Assembly: GCA_027717595.1 (NCBI GenBank) | Contig: JALLOF010000004.1 | Coordinates: 1-64,000, forward strand | Direction: 5' to 3' | Origin: Nitrospinae bacterium AH_259_B05_G02_I21 | GTDB lineage: Bacteria; JADFOP01 | Length of the DNA: 64,000 bases | Shown: positions 1 to 7,884 of the stretch, in pieces | How positions within the stretch are numbered: position 1 is the stretch's first letter | Layout: the number at the start of each line of letters is the position of its first letter | Translations under genes and position numbers: made by a program | Notes under the pieces: generated by a model | The model's input: the letters and a program-made list of their open reading frames with translations, nothing else | The model's database searches: none | What the model was told of the DNA's origin: nothing

Positions 1-228
1 AGTATCCTGCGGCACTTCCAGAATCACATAGCGGTATTCGTGAAAATCGGCAGGCAAGTCACTATCTTCTTGAAACCTGGGCGGATTTTCAAGCAGAGAA
101 GTCCAATACTCTCGTGCAAGATGAAATTTCTCAATCGCCCTTTCTAGGGATATTTCTAGGGGCGGAAAGGAAGTTATGACCTTTTCTTCCTCATGCCGAA
201 CGGTTTTAGTTAGCCAGACCTTGATCAT
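1..228 (-). CDS. Hypothetical protein, 3' end outside window
   Basis: An open frame reads leftward from an ATG at 228 and is still open at base 1, giving 76 residues without a stop. A purine-rich GGGGGAAA ribosome site lies just upstream of the ATG. The visible product is hydrophilic, begins MIKVWLTKTVRHEEEK and has no signal peptide or membrane segment. I do not recognise the family. It lies in the same AT-rich accessory stretch and on the same strand as the next three genes, so it may belong with that gene set. Confidence 0.55.
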   Translation of the reverse strand, partial: MIKVWLTKTVRHEEEKVITSFPPLEISLERAIEKFHLAREYWTSLLENPPRFQEDSDLPADFHEYRYVILEVPQDT

Positions 229-396
229 GATTTCCCCCTTTCAGGGTTACATCCACTATTGATTATACCACCCCCCGGTGTGTTTCCGCTGGCGGCGGCA
301 TCCCCTATATAGTCGGTGAGAGTGACGCCTGCGATGGAGGCACAACTAACAGACCACGTTTGGACAATGGGAGAACTATTAGATTTGTAAGCTTAG

Positions 397-909
397 TTAT
401 TGCCACTCTTTTCTTAGATACTTTTCCAAGTTCTGAATTATGTGTTCTACTGTTTCATACCTTGTGTGCTCATAATTAGGCCGAAATGTTTGCTCGAAAA
501 GAAATAATGCCTCGTTATCACAATATTTCTCCAGCATTGCTCGTGTTCGCTGATTTAATCCCTCTCTTTGTATTCTCTGTGCTTCCATGGCTCCTGTTAA
601 AGATTCACTAGACTGTCTATCCAAGTCTCTCCATTCTTCTAACAATTCGTGAAACCAATTATATGGCGTAAGTTTTTCTCTTTTAGGTCGGATTTTAGTT
701 AATAGCCATTGAAAGTGTACAATTATAATTAAAACCACCGCAGCTATTACAAATATCCAACGGGCAGTATTTTGTGTTAAGTAAGCGGGGGGATGTTTAA
801 GAAAATTCTTGAGAAATATGCCTATGGTTTGTTCGGGGGCTAGACCCATGGCGGCTAAAACCCCCGCAAGTGTATAGGCAACAATAAACCTAAAGATGCG
901 CTTGCCCAT
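397..909 (-). CDS. Small two-helix membrane protein, unknown
   Basis: The 170-residue product has a hydrophobic helix at about residues 8-28 and a second strongly hydrophobic helix at about 50-68 (FVIAAVVLIIIVHF). A charged cytoplasmic-type tail of about 100 residues with a helical, coiled-coil-like character follows. I do not recognise the family. The ATG at 909 has a GGAG very close upstream, so the exact start is uncertain. Base composition is clearly more AT-rich than the core genes to the right, consistent with acquired DNA. Confidence 0.55.
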   Translation of the reverse strand: MGKRIFRFIVAYTLAGVLAAMGLAPEQTIGIFLKNFLKHPPAYLTQNTARWIFVIAAVVLIIIVHFQWLLTKIRPKREKLTPYNWFHELLEEWRDLDRQSSESLTGAMEAQRIQREGLNQRTRAMLEKYCDNEALFLFEQTFRPNYEHTRYETVEHIIQNLEKYLRKEWQ

Positions 910-1093
910 GCTCCAATTTTAGCCAACCCTGAGATTTCATGCCATTCTTTTCTTGCCGGGGCTATATTATTCAACATGTAGCAGTACTCAGCCATTCGAT
1001 GAGAACGAGTTTCGTATTTCAAAGTCCTTACTATCCACCTTAACAAATTCCCATAATTCAAAATAGCCCACTACCTTATTTTTTCATGGGCAA

Positions 1094-1372
1094 TTATTGT
1101 GGTGGCGTACCTTCTTCATCAATTTGCTGTAAGAGAAAGTCGTGGAGGGCATTTTCTCTTAACTGTTCTATTCTTTTTTGAATATCCCTTATAGCCTCTA
1201 GGTCGCTCTTGTCGAGAACGCCCTTGTTCTGCAGGGATACAAGCAAATTACCAAACCAATAGAATATGTAAGCTATGCTGTCCACCACCTTTTCAGAATC
1301 TTTCCGCATAATTTCCAGGGCTTCGCTTATTAGTGTCATTTCGTTTTCTAGTTTTTCTATTCTAGCCTCCAT
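1094..1372 (-). CDS. Small coiled-coil protein, unknown
   Basis: The 92-residue acidic, helical product starts MEARIEKLENEM and continues with heptad-like leucine and isoleucine spacing. Its ATG has a good AAGGGG site seven bases upstream. It overlaps the stop of the upstream gene (1362-1568) by 11 bases, which suggests translational coupling. The middle part (LVSLQNKGVLDKSDLEAIRD) resembles the corresponding part of that upstream neighbour (ISVILEEKGIVEAGEVEDLR), so the two are probably diverged tandem paralogues. No catalytic motif is visible. Confidence 0.6.
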   Translation of the reverse strand: MEARIEKLENEMTLISEALEIMRKDSEKVVDSIAYIFYWFGNLLVSLQNKGVLDKSDLEAIRDIQKRIEQLRENALHDFLLQQIDEEGTPPQ

Positions 1373-1568
1373 TGCTTTTCCCCTTTTCTATAAGTTTGAT
1401 TCTGGCCATTAGGCCATCAGTAGCTTTGTCTATCTTCTCCCTCAAGTCCTCTACTTCGCCAGCTTCCACGATGCCTTTCTCTTCTAAGATAACGCTGATG
1501 GTGCTGGTGTAGCTGAGTGCGGTTACAATATACTGCCAGAGGCGGTAGTTTCCTTCTTTGAGAGCCAT
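1362..1568 (-). CDS. Small helical protein, paralogue of next gene
   Basis: The 68-residue protein starts MALKEGNYRLWQYIV, with a GAGGAGG purine run directly upstream of the ATG. It is followed by, and overlaps, the related 92-residue gene. Both carry a KG(V/I)-acidic-helix segment, which suggests they form a pair or hetero-oligomer; that is inference. Function is unknown. Small coiled-coil partners of this kind are common in mobile DNA, and the flanking tRNA-Ser fragment and integrase tail fit that setting. Confidence 0.55.
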   Translation of the reverse strand: MALKEGNYRLWQYIVTALSYTSTISVILEEKGIVEAGEVEDLREKIDKATDGLMARIKLIEKGKSNGG

Positions 1569-1726
1569 TACCTCCTCTTCGATCGGTCGTTGGTTCTGGA
1601 TCGCCGCTGAAAAAACCCATCGCTCATTGCTCCGATTTTGTTCCGATTTTCGCCGGTATTTTCGCCCATTTTCGGCAATTCTCGCCGGAACAACTCATTG
1701 AAACCATTGATTTATTTACCTTTCTT

Positions 1727-1756
1727 CTTGGGTTCGACTCCCACACGCTTCCGCCA
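1727..1756 (+). repeat. tRNA-Ser 3' end fragment (old attachment site)
   Basis: Thirty bases match the T-arm and acceptor end of a bacterial tRNA-Ser: a GGGTTCGACTCCCA T-arm, then an acceptor strand ending CGCTTCCGCCA. One extra base sits between T-stem and acceptor compared with the usual gene, and no 5' half is present. The fragment lies 40 bases before an integrase tail, the same arrangement seen at the intact tRNA-Arg/integrase junction near 27,068. I read it as a decayed attachment site of another integrated element. Confidence 0.6.
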
Positions 1757-1795
1757 TTTTTTTGTTTATCAACATGTTACAGGAAACAATATTGC

Positions 1796-1864
1796 TCATC
1801 CTTCCTGTTGTACCTTCTCCAAAATCAGTCCGGCACCCACGATTGTGCCCGAAATTGTGCCCAT
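1796..1864 (-). pseudogene. Tyrosine integrase C-terminal remnant
   Basis: The frame read leftward encodes MGTISGTIVGAGLILEKVQQ and two more residues before a TGA. It aligns with the C-terminus of the intact integrase at 27,079-28,218 (VGTNSGTIERAEAILKEAQ), and the DNA around the GTISGTI part is nearly identical to that gene over about 23 bases. No catalytic domain remains. Upstream the frame runs into the dispersed repeat at 1868, so the rest of the gene is lost. Confidence 0.6.
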
Positions 1865-1867
1865 GAG

Positions 1868-1939
1868 GGCCAATTTCTGTTGAAATAGTAACTTTTAGGG
1901 TGGTTAGCCGTAGTTAATATTTCCTGGGATAATATTAAC
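1868..1939. repeat. Dispersed hairpin repeat, copy A
   Basis: This copy ends in the 27-base core at 1913-1939, which has perfect 9-base arms GTTAATATT and AATATTAAC around TCCTGGGAT. The preceding part (caatttctgttgaaat) matches the corresponding part of the copies at 4664 and 18,651. It can fold into a hairpin and abuts the integrase remnant. Confidence 0.65.
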
Positions 1940-2191
1940 TCTTGTCCCTACGAATTGAGTTACAATTGACCATAAATATAGAACCTTGTGAATTAGTATT
2001 TGGAAGGTTCTACAAAGGCTGATAGTATTATTTGGGGTAGCACGAATTTGTTTAGACGAGAAATGTTGCCAACCGTTCAAATAATCGCCAACAAAATCTG
2101 CTAGAGTTACAATTGCATACAGCTTTGTGTTCCCGGTTACGAGAGATTTCACGAAGCCCAACAGACAATTGACCACTCAAGACCTAAATTC

Positions 2192-3769
2192 ATGCCCGTT
2201 AAGAGTACCGCTGAGTTGAATCCCCAGGTGTCTCAAAGGTTTACATTCATCCTCATCGTCCTCTGCCTGGTCGTGGCCGCTCTGCTCCGTCTTTCCGCTC
2301 TCGATCTCATGGAGTACAAGATCGACGAGGCCGTCATGATCCGGCTCGTCTCCCAGGTGGCGGACGATGGCACCTTCCTCACCCATGGGGAGTATTCCTC
2401 CCGAGGGCCGAGCCACTCCCCCCTAGCTACGTACCTTCTGGCCCCGACCTGGGCCTGGGCTCACAGCTACTTGGCCGTGGTCTGGTTGATTGCGCTGCTA
2501 AACGTGGCGGCGGTGGGGGTGACCTACTGGATCGGGCAGCGCTATCTGAGCCCGCGGGCGGGCTTGATTGCAGCCGCCTGCATGGCTGTGAGCCCATGGA
2601 TGGTGATGTTATCCCGGAAAATCTGGCGACCCGACATGATGCCCCTCTTCGGGGCGCTGCTGCTAGCCTCGACCCTCGTCCTGGTGGTGGAGGGCCGGCG
2701 GCGAGCCATCTTTTGGGTCTGCCTCTGGGGCGGGGTGGTGGCCCAAATCTTCCCGACGGGGTACCTGGCGGTGGGAGCCGTCTTGCTCTTCCTCCTCCTC
2801 CATCGCCCTCGCGTCTCGCGCCCGGCCTTATTCTTAGGCCTGACAGTCCTGACAATCCTCTATCTGCCCTACGGCATCTTCCTCGCCGGAGGCGGATGGC
2901 GAGAGTTCCTTGCGTTACTTTCGCCTAGGGGTGGCGTGGGAAATCCCTCGTCGTGGGTCCAGAAGATAGAGCCAATCTGGCACTTGGTCAACCTTGGAAA
3001 TTTTCCCTATCTCATCGGCGAAACCTCTTACTATCTGGACGCTAAGCTTGGGGCTTCGGCGTTGCTGGTGTATCCTTTGGCGACCCTGGAACGGTGGGGG
3101 TTTATCGCGGGCTTCGGGTGGCTCATCTGGAGAATGCTCAGCCCCAAAGGAGAGTCGCATCTGCAACCCGTGGGGCTTATATTCATCCTCTGGATCGCTT
3201 TCCCGGCCGTGGTCTACCTCTTTACACCTTGGCGGCCCTATCCACATTACTACATGGTCATCCTTCCGGCCCCGTTTCTCATCCTCGGGGCAACGGTGAA
3301 CCAGGGGCTTGCCCGTCTCAGCACGGGAGTCGGCTCAACGTCGAGGTATCGGGGGGCTGCTGGCATATTGGGCCTAGCCCTGGCAGGTATTATCCTGACG
3401 CAAGTCCACTTCACGGCCACGCTTCTCTCCTTGTTGAGGGCCAAAGGAGGAGCCAGCGGCGAGTACGGGGTAAGTTACCAGCATAAGGTAGCATTAGCCG
3501 ACTACCTGGCCAAAACCTTTGGGCCGGGCTGTTACCGTCTGACTCACGAGTGGCGTCCGCTTTACGGAGTGGACGTGGGATCCGAGATATACGATCTCGT
3601 CCGACGCCGAGTCGAAAAGCGGCCCTGCCCAACCCCCGCGCCCGTGCAGCTTTACCTCCTAGAGACTGTCGATCGGCCTCTTTCGCCGGCGGCCGAGGCG
3701 CGTCTTGGGCCCTATCGGCGGTTCGGGCCCATCCTCCTTTATACGAAGGCGGCGAAACATGAGCCCTAG
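2192..3769 (+). CDS. ArnT-like glycosyltransferase (GT39/PMT family)
   Basis: The 525-residue integral membrane protein has about ten hydrophobic helices, beginning at residues 17-37. The first outward loop carries the acidic pair expected of the GT39/GT83 group (YKIDEAVM, about residues 41-48), which in ArnT and protein mannosyltransferases binds the lipid-phosphate sugar donor. The family transfers a sugar from a polyprenyl carrier to a lipid or protein acceptor on the outer face of the inner membrane; the acceptor here is unknown. No strong ribosome site precedes the ATG at 2192. It overlaps the next gene by 11 bases. Confidence 0.75.
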   Translation: MPVKSTAELNPQVSQRFTFILIVLCLVVAALLRLSALDLMEYKIDEAVMIRLVSQVADDGTFLTHGEYSSRGPSHSPLATYLLAPTWAWAHSYLAVVWLIALLNVAAVGVTYWIGQRYLSPRAGLIAAACMAVSPWMVMLSRKIWRPDMMPLFGALLLASTLVLVVEGRRRAIFWVCLWGGVVAQIFPTGYLAVGAVLLFLLLHRPRVSRPALFLGLTVLTILYLPYGIFLAGGGWREFLALLSPRGGVGNPSSWVQKIEPIWHLVNLGNFPYLIGETSYYLDAKLGASALLVYPLATLERWGFIAGFGWLIWRMLSPKGESHLQPVGLIFILWIAFPAVVYLFTPWRPYPHYYMVILPAPFLILGATVNQGLARLSTGVGSTSRYRGAAGILGLALAGIILTQVHFTATLLSLLRAKGGASGEYGVSYQHKVALADYLAKTFGPGCYRLTHEWRPLYGVDVGSEIYDLVRRRVEKRPCPTPAPVQLYLLETVDRPLSPAAEARLGPYRRFGPILLYTKAAKHEP

Positions 3770-4574
3770 AGGATGGCTGCCACGCTGGCTAGGCCTAATT
3801 CTCCTAGTTGTAGTGTTGTGTGGAGCGGCGGGGGCTCTTGGGGTCCCGTGGATGGTCGACCGCGGGCTTCATTCGGCGATGAATCGCACTCCATACCGGC
3901 TGGCCTACGCCGAAAAGAGCTTTACTTGGCCTCCGGGGATCCTGCTCCAAGAGGTTGAGGTGATGGAGCGGACTTCCGACGGTATTGTGGCCACACTCCC
4001 CAGCCTAGCCGTCGGCCTCGCCCTCGGCTCAGGCCCCGCCGAGCCCCGATGGCTCATGACACTAGAAGCGCCGTCCATCACCATCCACCTAGGAGGTGCG
4101 CCCACATGGGGCGAGGAGAACGCCCGCCGCCTCGTAAAGAACGCCCTCAAGAACTTCCGCTCCGTCGGCCTCCGACTGACCGCCGAGCGGGTGGCCCTGG
4201 AAGGCAAAGAGGGACGCGAGATGACCCTGCGGCGAGTCACGGGGACGGCCCGCGCCACGGGGCCGGACACCTTCGAGGCCGAGCTCACCGGAACGGTGGA
4301 GAAGACGGCGGGGCTTGGAGCCGAGCTCACCGGCCCGTTCACCTCGCGCTTGACCGTCCGGCGCTACCTTGATTCAACCTCCCTGGAGCACATATTCGAC
4401 GGCACTGGCCTCCGGGTGGCCGAGGCGGGCCAGGCGATCAAGAAGGCGCAAGCCCCGTGGCAGGTCGAGACAACCGTCCCGTGGCTCCCGACCCTAAGCC
4501 TCGGGGACAACCCGACCCTCACGGTCATGACCCCCCCCGACCCGAGGCTTCAAGCCCTCTGGGAGCGCTGGTAG
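3759..4574 (+). CDS. Membrane-anchored periplasmic protein, unknown
   Basis: The 271-residue product starts at an ATG inside the last codons of the preceding sugar transferase, so translation is probably coupled. After MSPRGWLPRW comes one hydrophobic helix (about residues 11-30), then a soluble domain rich in beta-strand-like segments. Overall shape and composition recall single-span AsmA/DUF748-type envelope proteins, but I cannot assign it to a named family. The context suggests a role in envelope glycan or lipid handling with the sugar transferase. Confidence 0.65.
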   Translation: MSPRGWLPRWLGLILLVVVLCGAAGALGVPWMVDRGLHSAMNRTPYRLAYAEKSFTWPPGILLQEVEVMERTSDGIVATLPSLAVGLALGSGPAEPRWLMTLEAPSITIHLGGAPTWGEENARRLVKNALKNFRSVGLRLTAERVALEGKEGREMTLRRVTGTARATGPDTFEAELTGTVEKTAGLGAELTGPFTSRLTVRRYLDSTSLEHIFDGTGLRVAEAGQAIKKAQAPWQVETTVPWLPTLSLGDNPTLTVMTPPDPRLQALWERW

Positions 4575-4879
4575 CATTAATGGCTTTCTTTTTTTCATGT
4601 TTCACTGACCTTTTGTAGTTTCACTTTCACGATGAAATCGCCCCTCACGCTCCTCTGCCTCCAGGGGCAATAACTGGTGAAATACGCCCCTTTCCCCTCA
4701 AAGCGAAAGTAACGATTACCTGGGAAAATATTAACTTCCAATAAGTTTGTTTAGGTTAAAGTTTCCTAGGAGTATCAAACCTGTCGGGGCTTTTGTCTGG
4801 TTAAAGGCTTCCCTCCTAAGAAGACCTCACACCTCGGTGCCGCCCGTGGCGGTGTTTGCAAATTGGATTAATTGGAACC
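4575..4879. other. Intergenic block with two repeat copies
   Basis: There is no gene here. A T-run follows the stop of the preceding gene. The block includes copy B of the hairpin repeat (4664-4735, core 4709-4735) with the GGGGCA and GCCCC arms of its first hairpin, and a second diverged core at 4755-4781 (GTTAAAGTTTCCTAGG then AGTATCAAACC). A half-copy (cacgatgaaatcgcccc) sits near 4628. Confidence 0.55.
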
Positions 4880-5278
4880 TCAATGGGTCATGACCAACAT
4901 CCGAATTAAGCTTTCCGAATCTCCTTGTCGGGCGTTGTACGGCTCCAGCGCTTTCCCCAAAACCGCGCCGAAGGCCCGGCCGCTGTCAGTCGCCCGCATC
5001 GCCACACCTGGACGACTTGACGAGACAAGCAGGTCGCCAGGGTTGATTGCACCGTTTTCTGCACACACCCGCACGTATACTCGACCGCTTAATGCTATCG
5101 GCAAATCTTTCGAGTCGTCGCTGCGCGTCCCTAGCACCATGCCGGGAGTAAATCCCCCGGCACCACTGATTATGCCGACCACTTTCTTATCGTAGGGTAC
5201 TGCCGACGAGACTAGCTTTCCGTCTGCTGAAAGTCGCCATGCCCCGGAGATCCTACAGACTACTTGCCTTGCCCACAA
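4880..5278 (-). pseudogene. Tail-fibre-like C-terminal domain remnant
   Basis: The 132-codon frame includes VVGIISGAGGF, LPIALSGRVYVRV, INPGDLLVSSSRPGVAMRA and GAVLGKALEP. This is the pattern of the C-terminal domain found on phage tail fibres and large surface or adhesin-like proteins (PVALSGRVPVKV and GDYLTSSSTPGVAMKA type). Only a TTG could start it, and an in-frame TGA occurs a few codons upstream. It therefore looks like the 3' piece of a larger, lost gene rather than a functional small gene. It lies between two sugar transferase genes on the opposite strand. Confidence 0.55.
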
Positions 5279-5388
5279 ATTGATTTCACCAAATTGTCAT
5301 GGTAGGGTGAGTCCGAAACGCCGCTAACCACCGAGACATTAGCGGGCTCCGTTGTCGGCCCACAAACCCTAATGAGGTTCCCACTGCG

Positions 5389-7695
5389 TTGATTCGAAAC
5401 GCCTGCCTGGCTTTTGCTCTAGCCCTCGCTCTCCTCTTCACACCGCTTGGCGGCGCACCCTTCGCCGACGGCCTCCCACTCGACTCTCCCTGGGAACTTA
5501 TCATAATCGCTCTCCTGGTTTGGGCTGTCGCTCTAACGGCCGCCTACCCGACCCGGCACGGCCCATGGGTAGTACTCCTCATCTTAGCGCTCCTCGTGGT
5601 AGGCGCTAAGGTGTTCGTCTACCAGCACCAGCTTCCTCACGGCCTTGCAGGCCGTTACCGGACAGAGCCACCCGGCGTCGGCCCGAAGTGGGAGAGAACT
5701 CTACACCGGCCTTTGCCTGACGCCACCCGACTCGACGGTCCCCTGGCTTTCTACAATACCGGTTATCGACCCGGAAAACCGCCCTTCCCATTCTTTTTCT
5801 TTAACGACAAGCGCCGCCATCCGTGGATCGGAAATGACTCCACCATGCAACCGACAGTCCACGTTCACTGGGACGGCTACCTAGCCGTTGACCGGCCGGG
5901 CCAGGTGGCCTTCCGCCTCGAAACAACTGATACCTGCGGGCTAACCCTAGACGGCCGGGTGCTCATAGCGCTAGGCGAGGGACTGGAACACTGCGGGCGG
6001 GGGGCCTCAGTCGAGCTAACTGCCGGTCTCCACCCGCTGCGGGTGACCTACACCCAGCACATCACCGACCTCAACGCCCCTTCACCTAAAAGCCGCCTTC
6101 TCCTCCAGTGGAGGCAGGGCGAGGGCTTATGGGAAGTGGTTCCAGCCAGAGCACTTCTGCCATTTAGACCAACCACCGAGGCCCTAGACCAAGACCGGGG
6201 GATGAGACCCTTGGCTCAGTGGCTTTTCTGGGGGCAATGGGTCCTGCTGGCGGTCGGTTTAGTGATGATGTTCCATGCCGTACCCCTCAGTGTCTGGCGG
6301 GGAGAGCGAGGCTTGCTCGCCTGCGTGGCGCTCCTGCTCATCGCCCTGGCCCTGGCAACAACGCTCAGAGACGCCCGCCCCCCGGCCAGCAACTATATCT
6401 GGCTTGGAAGTGACGAAATCCATTACGAAGGCGATGCTCGGGCTTTTATCATGGAAAGTTGGGTGAGCACCCCCTCAACGGGCAATGAGCCGAAAATCCT
6501 CTACGTATACTTCCTTGCAACAGCACACCTACTTTTAGGCGAACCTTTAGTCCAGATGGTCTTGCTACAGCGGCTGCTACTCGTCTCGGCAGCTTTCCTC
6601 ATCTATTGGATTGGCAAGACCTTCTTCAGCCCCCGGGTCGGACTCTACGCCATGATGCTTACGGTTCTCTCGACCCAGCTGTTGGGCTGGTCTCGGGCTC
6701 TCTATCCGGCCTCCTTGGCGACGGCCCTGTTGGCCCTGGCCCTCGTCTGTATCCTTCAGGCCCACCGCCATAACTCAGTCCTCTGGATGGTCGGCGCCGG
6801 GGTGGCTTTGAGTTTGGGCGTCCATGCGCGGCCCAACTTCATCCTTTGCTACGTTGTCGTGCTGCTCTGGCTGGCTGCTTCCCACCGCCCCTGGCGGAAA
6901 AGCTTCGCCTTAATGGGGACGTTCGGGCTAGGGATAGGATTCGTCGAGGGATTGGCGATAATCCGCTCCCTGGCCGCCTATGGGACGCTATTCACCTACC
7001 AGAACATACTGCCCATCAACCTAATGCGCGGCAACCCCATTCCTCCCGGGGTCGATTTAGGCAGCCTGCTTGAGGTAAAAACCCTCGGGTTATCGGAGGC
7101 CCTGCAGGCCATGTGGGCCTTCGCAACTCAGAAGCCCCTGGCATTCGCAGCACAATGGCTTCACAAATTGTTCTATCTGTTCGGTATCAATACCATGGAG
7201 TCTGTCTGGAACCCGAGCCTGTTCACCTACGAAATCTTCTTTTTCTCCGCGGGAGGGCTTCTGGGAGCAGTCATTGCAGTCCGGCGCTACGGACGACGAG
7301 CCTCCTGGCTGCCCCTAGCCTTCGTGGCGGCTACCGGAGCGGTTTTAATAGCAACCTCGCCCGATTTCCACGGTTTTCGACTCCTGGTCCCCCTTCTCCC
7401 CTTGCTGGCAATCTACGTCGGTGTGGCCCTTGAGGCTCTCGACTTGTCTCGGCCGCTTCGGACCTCCTGGAAGGCTAATCTCCTGCGCAGCGCCATCTTC
7501 TTCGCCCTCATGCCCTTTCGCTACGGCCTTCAGTACGCCCTCATGGGCGCTGCCTACCTCTGGCCAGCTACCAGGGAGAAACAGACCTCGTTCGAAATAC
7601 TCGAAGAGTTGTTCGATGAACCCCGAGCCACTTCATCGTTGACTCAAGAAGCAAAGAGGCACCACGGTTGCGGTGGGTCAAAGGAAGAGCGATAA
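5389..7695 (+). CDS. GT39-type glycosyltransferase with PA14-like domain
   Basis: The 768-residue product has two N-terminal hydrophobic helices (about 1-65), then a soluble region (about 95-290) with PA14-like features: VHVHWDGYLAVD, VAFRLETTDTCGLTLDGR and a TAGLHPLRVTY strand. About ten more membrane helices of the GT39/PMT type follow, with the acidic loop motif SDEIHYEGDA near residue 341. PA14 domains usually bind carbohydrate, so this enzyme may recognise a glycan acceptor. The start is a TTG at 5389, because the nearest upstream ATG frame stops at once. Acceptor and donor are unknown. Confidence 0.7.
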   Translation: MIRNACLAFALALALLFTPLGGAPFADGLPLDSPWELIIIALLVWAVALTAAYPTRHGPWVVLLILALLVVGAKVFVYQHQLPHGLAGRYRTEPPGVGPKWERTLHRPLPDATRLDGPLAFYNTGYRPGKPPFPFFFFNDKRRHPWIGNDSTMQPTVHVHWDGYLAVDRPGQVAFRLETTDTCGLTLDGRVLIALGEGLEHCGRGASVELTAGLHPLRVTYTQHITDLNAPSPKSRLLLQWRQGEGLWEVVPARALLPFRPTTEALDQDRGMRPLAQWLFWGQWVLLAVGLVMMFHAVPLSVWRGERGLLACVALLLIALALATTLRDARPPASNYIWLGSDEIHYEGDARAFIMESWVSTPSTGNEPKILYVYFLATAHLLLGEPLVQMVLLQRLLLVSAAFLIYWIGKTFFSPRVGLYAMMLTVLSTQLLGWSRALYPASLATALLALALVCILQAHRHNSVLWMVGAGVALSLGVHARPNFILCYVVVLLWLAASHRPWRKSFALMGTFGLGIGFVEGLAIIRSLAAYGTLFTYQNILPINLMRGNPIPPGVDLGSLLEVKTLGLSEALQAMWAFATQKPLAFAAQWLHKLFYLFGINTMESVWNPSLFTYEIFFFSAGGLLGAVIAVRRYGRRASWLPLAFVAATGAVLIATSPDFHGFRLLVPLLPLLAIYVGVALEALDLSRPLRTSWKANLLRSAIFFALMPFRYGLQYALMGAAYLWPATREKQTSFEILEELFDEPRATSSLTQEAKRHHGCGGSKEER

Positions 7696-7884
7696 GCTAG
7701 CAAATATACCATCTACAACCATAAAAAATACTCGCCGACTCACCCAACGGGATAAGTGTGAAAGCCCGGCCCCTCTTCGCACGCCAGGGGCGAAACACGT
7801 AAAGCTCGAAAGATCTCGAAAAGGTCTAGCGAAGGAGGACGCTTAGGCGATGGTCAGACGAGGGATGGTGAGCAGCGCTTGAGG

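Larger units (their letters stand above)
1569..2191. other. Gene-free stretch with element remnants
   Basis: About 620 bases hold no convincing gene. They contain T-rich direct repeats around 1635-1690 (iterated ttttcg), a tRNA-Ser 3' fragment at 1727-1756, an integrase C-terminal remnant at 1796-1864 and one copy of the dispersed hairpin repeat at 1868-1939. The remainder up to the sugar transferase start at 2192 is AT-rich, with no promoter I would call confidently. Confidence 0.5.

Noticed and set aside
855-1061. 68-codon leftward frame
   Set aside because: No ribosome site, overlaps the start of the better-supported membrane protein gene in another frame, and the C-terminus is just a shifted reading of that gene.
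1638-1883. 81-codon rightward frame
   Set aside because: It reads through the tRNA-Ser fragment and antisense to the integrase remnant; composition is not protein-like.
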